Source: an uncultured Gemmatimonadales bacterium (GTDB taxonomy: Bacteria; Gemmatimonadota; Gemmatimonadetes; Longimicrobiales; Gaopeijiaceae). From it: a stretch of 6,374 nt of DNA. The translations under genes and the position numbers were made by a program. The stretch's first letter is position 1. Each line of letters begins with the position of its first letter. Shown here piece after piece: positions 4,412 to 6,374 of this stretch. Location of the stretch: NCBI GenBank assembly GCA_937983085.1, contig CALJKZ010000013.1, positions 1 to 6,374 on the forward strand, in the 5' to 3' direction. The notes beneath the pieces were generated by a model, which had not been told where the DNA came from, searched no databases, and was given only the letters and a program-made list of their open reading frames with translations.

Positions 4412-6374
4412 ATGCGGTTCCGATACGCGATTCCAACCGTTCTTTCGTTCCTCCTCGCCCTCGCTGTCGTGCCCTCCCTGGAGGCGCAGAACGGGGTGCT
4501 CACCGGGGTCGTGACGAGCGACACCGGGCAACCCATCGCCACGGCCGAGGTCACCGTCCTCGGCGGTCCGGCGGGCTCGAGCGTCGTGACTGACGAACAG
4601 GGCCGCTACAGGATCCAACTGCCCGCGGGTACGTACGACGTGATCTTCGACCACGGCTTCCACGAGGAGACCCGCCAGAGCAACGTCGCCATCGCGTCCG
4701 GACAGACGACGACGCTCGACGTGCGGCTCGCGTCCTTCGCGAGCCTTCTGGACGCCATCGTGGTGACCACGTCCCGGACCCAGCTCGATGCGGGGGAGCC
4801 GTCGAGGGAAAGCCCGGGCATGTCGGATGTCATCAGCGGCACCGAAGTGCGGGATCGCCCGTCGCCCGACATCACGGACCAGCTCATCGAGAGCCCGGGC
4901 GTCGACCGGATCAACTACGGCCTCCAGGCGTCGAACTTCACGGTGCGCGGCTTCAACAACATCTTCTCCGGCGCCCTCCACATGCTGTCGGACTACCGCC
5001 TGGCGGGTGTGCCTTCGCTCCGGGTGAACCTCGCCCACTTCATCCCCACCACGAGTGAGGATCTGGAGCGCATCGAGGTCGTTCTCGGCCCCGGATCCGC
5101 GCTGTACGGCCCGAACACCGCCAACGGTATCGTCCACATGATCTCCCGCTCGCCCCTCGATGAGCAGGGCACCTCGGTGACCCTCGGCGGAGGAGCGAAG
5201 GGCAAGGACTACCCGTCGGCGTTCCAGGGCGCCTTCCGGTCGGCCTTCCTCCTCGGCGACAACGTGGGGGTCAAGCTGTCCGGTCAGTACCTGGACGCGG
5301 AGGAGTGGCAGTACTTCGATCCGGTGGAGTCGGTGGGGGACGTCGGCATCTGTGTCACCGACCGCATGGCACGGGGCCTCTCCATGGCCGAGGCGCAGGT
5401 GGCGTGCGGACGGATCGGCGCGCGGAACTTCGATATCCAGCGCTACAGCTTCGAGGGTCGCCTGGACTATCGCTTCAACGACGGTCGCGATGGTCTCGTC
5501 GCCACGTACGGACGCAACAGCTCCTCGGGCATCGAGATGACCGGCCTGGGGGCGGGTCAGACGGACAACTGGATCTCCGACTTCTATCAGGCGCGCCTGA
5601 CCGTGGACCGGCTCTTCGTTCAGGGCTACGTCAACCAGTCCGACGCCGGTGACTCCTTCCTTCTCCGCGAGGGCACGGTCCTCGCCGACAAGTCGAAGCT
5701 CCTCGTGGGGCAGATCCAGCACGGCTTCGACCTCGCAGAGGGCCGTCAGGACTTCACCTACGGCTACGACTACTTCGCCACCCGTCCGGATTCCGAAGGG
5801 AGCATCTACGGATCGTACGAGGCCGACAACGACATCAACGAGTGGGGCCTGTACGTCCAGTCGAAGACCGAGTTGACGGAGCAGCTGGACCTGGTGACCG
5901 CCCTCCGGCTCGACTCCCACTCCATCATCGCCGACAACGTCTGGTCACCTCGGGCGGCGCTGGTCTTCAACCCGAACGAGAACCACGGATTCCATGCCGG
6001 CTACAACCGCGCCTTCTCCACGCCTACCGCGCTGAACTTCTTCCTCGACATCCCCGGCGGCTTCGCCCCCGACCCGTTGGGCCAGCTCGGATTCACCACT
6101 CGCGCATACGGGAGCGGCAGGACCGGGTGGAGCGTGCAGAACGCAGACGGCTCGCTCCAGGGAATGCGGTCGCCCTTCAACCCCGCCCTCACCGGTGGTC
6201 CGCAGCAGTTGCTCCCTGCCGACGTACCCGTCATGTGGCAGCTCGTCGTGGGCTTCCTCGAAGCCACGGGTCAGATCGACGCCATGACGGCGGCCGGCCT
6301 TCGGGGCGTGACGCCCACGGACAACTCGGCGGTGGAGCGAATCGCGCTGAACCCCCTTACGGGTTCGGCCACGC
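4412..6374 (+). CDS. TonB-dependent outer-membrane receptor with N-terminal CarboxypepD_reg domain (partial)
   Basis: ATG 4412 opens a frame that runs to the right edge without a stop (654 residues); the rest of the barrel and the C-terminus lie outside. Such receptors take up large substrates such as siderophores, glycans, peptides or cobalamin across the outer membrane using TonB energy; the ligand cannot be read here. Order: signal peptide 1-25 (LEA/Q); an Ig-like carboxypeptidase-regulatory domain about 28-108 (GVVTSDTGQPIATAEVTV, TDEQGRYRIQLPAGTYDV); a LDAIVVTTSR junction (113-122) resembling the usual LDEVVVTATR; the plug, about 134-247, ending in the diagnostic DLERIEVVLGPGSALYG (217-233) and ANGIVHMISRSP; then beta-barrel strands with aromatic alternation, including FHAGYNRAFSTP from residue 527. 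Residues after about 545 are long, weakly strand-like and probably an extracellular loop. Cys314 and Cys332 may form a disulfide in an early loop. No SusD-like partner lies within the window. It is divergent from the PLP enzyme and shares its upstream region. Confidence 0.92.
   Translation, partial: MRFRYAIPTVLSFLLALAVVPSLEAQNGVLTGVVTSDTGQPIATAEVTVLGGPAGSSVVTDEQGRYRIQLPAGTYDVIFDHGFHEETRQSNVAIASGQTTTLDVRLASFASLLDAIVVTTSRTQLDAGEPSRESPGMSDVISGTEVRDRPSPDITDQLIESPGVDRINYGLQASNFTVRGFNNIFSGALHMLSDYRLAGVPSLRVNLAHFIPTTSEDLERIEVVLGPGSALYGPNTANGIVHMISRSPLDEQGTSVTLGGGAKGKDYPSAFQGAFRSAFLLGDNVGVKLSGQYLDAEEWQYFDPVESVGDVGICVTDRMARGLSMAEAQVACGRIGARNFDIQRYSFEGRLDYRFNDGRDGLVATYGRNSSSGIEMTGLGAGQTDNWISDFYQARLTVDRLFVQGYVNQSDAGDSFLLREGTVLADKSKLLVGQIQHGFDLAEGRQDFTYGYDYFATRPDSEGSIYGSYEADNDINEWGLYVQSKTELTEQLDLVTALRLDSHSIIADNVWSPRAALVFNPNENHGFHAGYNRAFSTPTALNFFLDIPGGFAPDPLGQLGFTTRAYGSGRTGWSVQNADGSLQGMRSPFNPALTGGPQQLLPADVPVMWQLVVGFLEATGQIDAMTAAGLRGVTPTDNSAVERIALNPLTGSAT

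Noticed and set aside
4238..5920. A 560-codon minus-strand extension of the PLP-enzyme frame, giving an apparent 881-residue protein.
   Set aside because: It lies wholly antisense to the receptor and the intergenic region, has no recognisable domains, is rich in Arg, His, Val and Asp as expected for a reverse frame of GC-biased codons, and the PLP-enzyme family begins at its normal N-terminus near 4237.

Overview
The window is very GC-rich and densely coding, with strongly GC-biased third codon positions. It carries an N-terminal CarboxypepD_reg/TonB-dependent receptor, a secreted YtcJ-type amidohydrolase and a small exported protein opening with an Ala-Leu-Gly-Gly motif. Together these suggest a Gram-negative, outer-membrane-bearing, heterotrophic bacterium of the Gemmatimonadota or a neighbouring phylum. 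That placement is an inference from gene style; no rRNA or phylogenetic marker is present.

Layout, left to right. (1) Positions 1-436, minus strand: N-terminal part of an exported protein of unknown function, cut by the left edge. (2) Positions 437-588: divergent intergenic region with a perfect 12-bp palindrome and no convincing promoter boxes. (3) Positions 589-2427, plus strand: complete exported Amidohydrolase_3 (YtcJ-like) metal-dependent hydrolase. (4) Positions 2428-2456: 29-bp convergent gap with a short hairpin. (5) Positions 2457-3227, minus strand: complete class II glutamine amidotransferase of the EgtC type (ergothioneine pathway). (6) Positions 3275-4237, minus strand: complete fold-type II PLP enzyme of the threonine dehydratase/serine racemase group, probably co-transcribed with egtC (47-bp gap). 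(7) Positions 4238-4411: second divergent intergenic region, with a 7+3+7 perfect inverted repeat inside an AT-richer island. (8) Position 4412 to the right edge, plus strand: first 654 residues of a TonB-dependent outer-membrane receptor.

How the genes may relate. The receptor, the secreted amidohydrolase and the small exported protein are all envelope or extracytoplasmic proteins. The two-gene minus-strand unit is cytoplasmic amino-acid and low-molecular-weight-thiol chemistry. The EgtC next to a PLP enzyme is the most suggestive pairing: the known ergothioneine pathway also uses a PLP lyase (EgtE), but EgtE belongs to a different fold type, so functional linkage is speculative. No mobile element, CRISPR array, tRNA or rRNA was seen. 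Most of the window looks like ordinary chromosomal coding sequence; the items most worth a second look are the EgtC active-site substitution and its gene neighbour, and the inverted repeats in the two divergent promoter regions.
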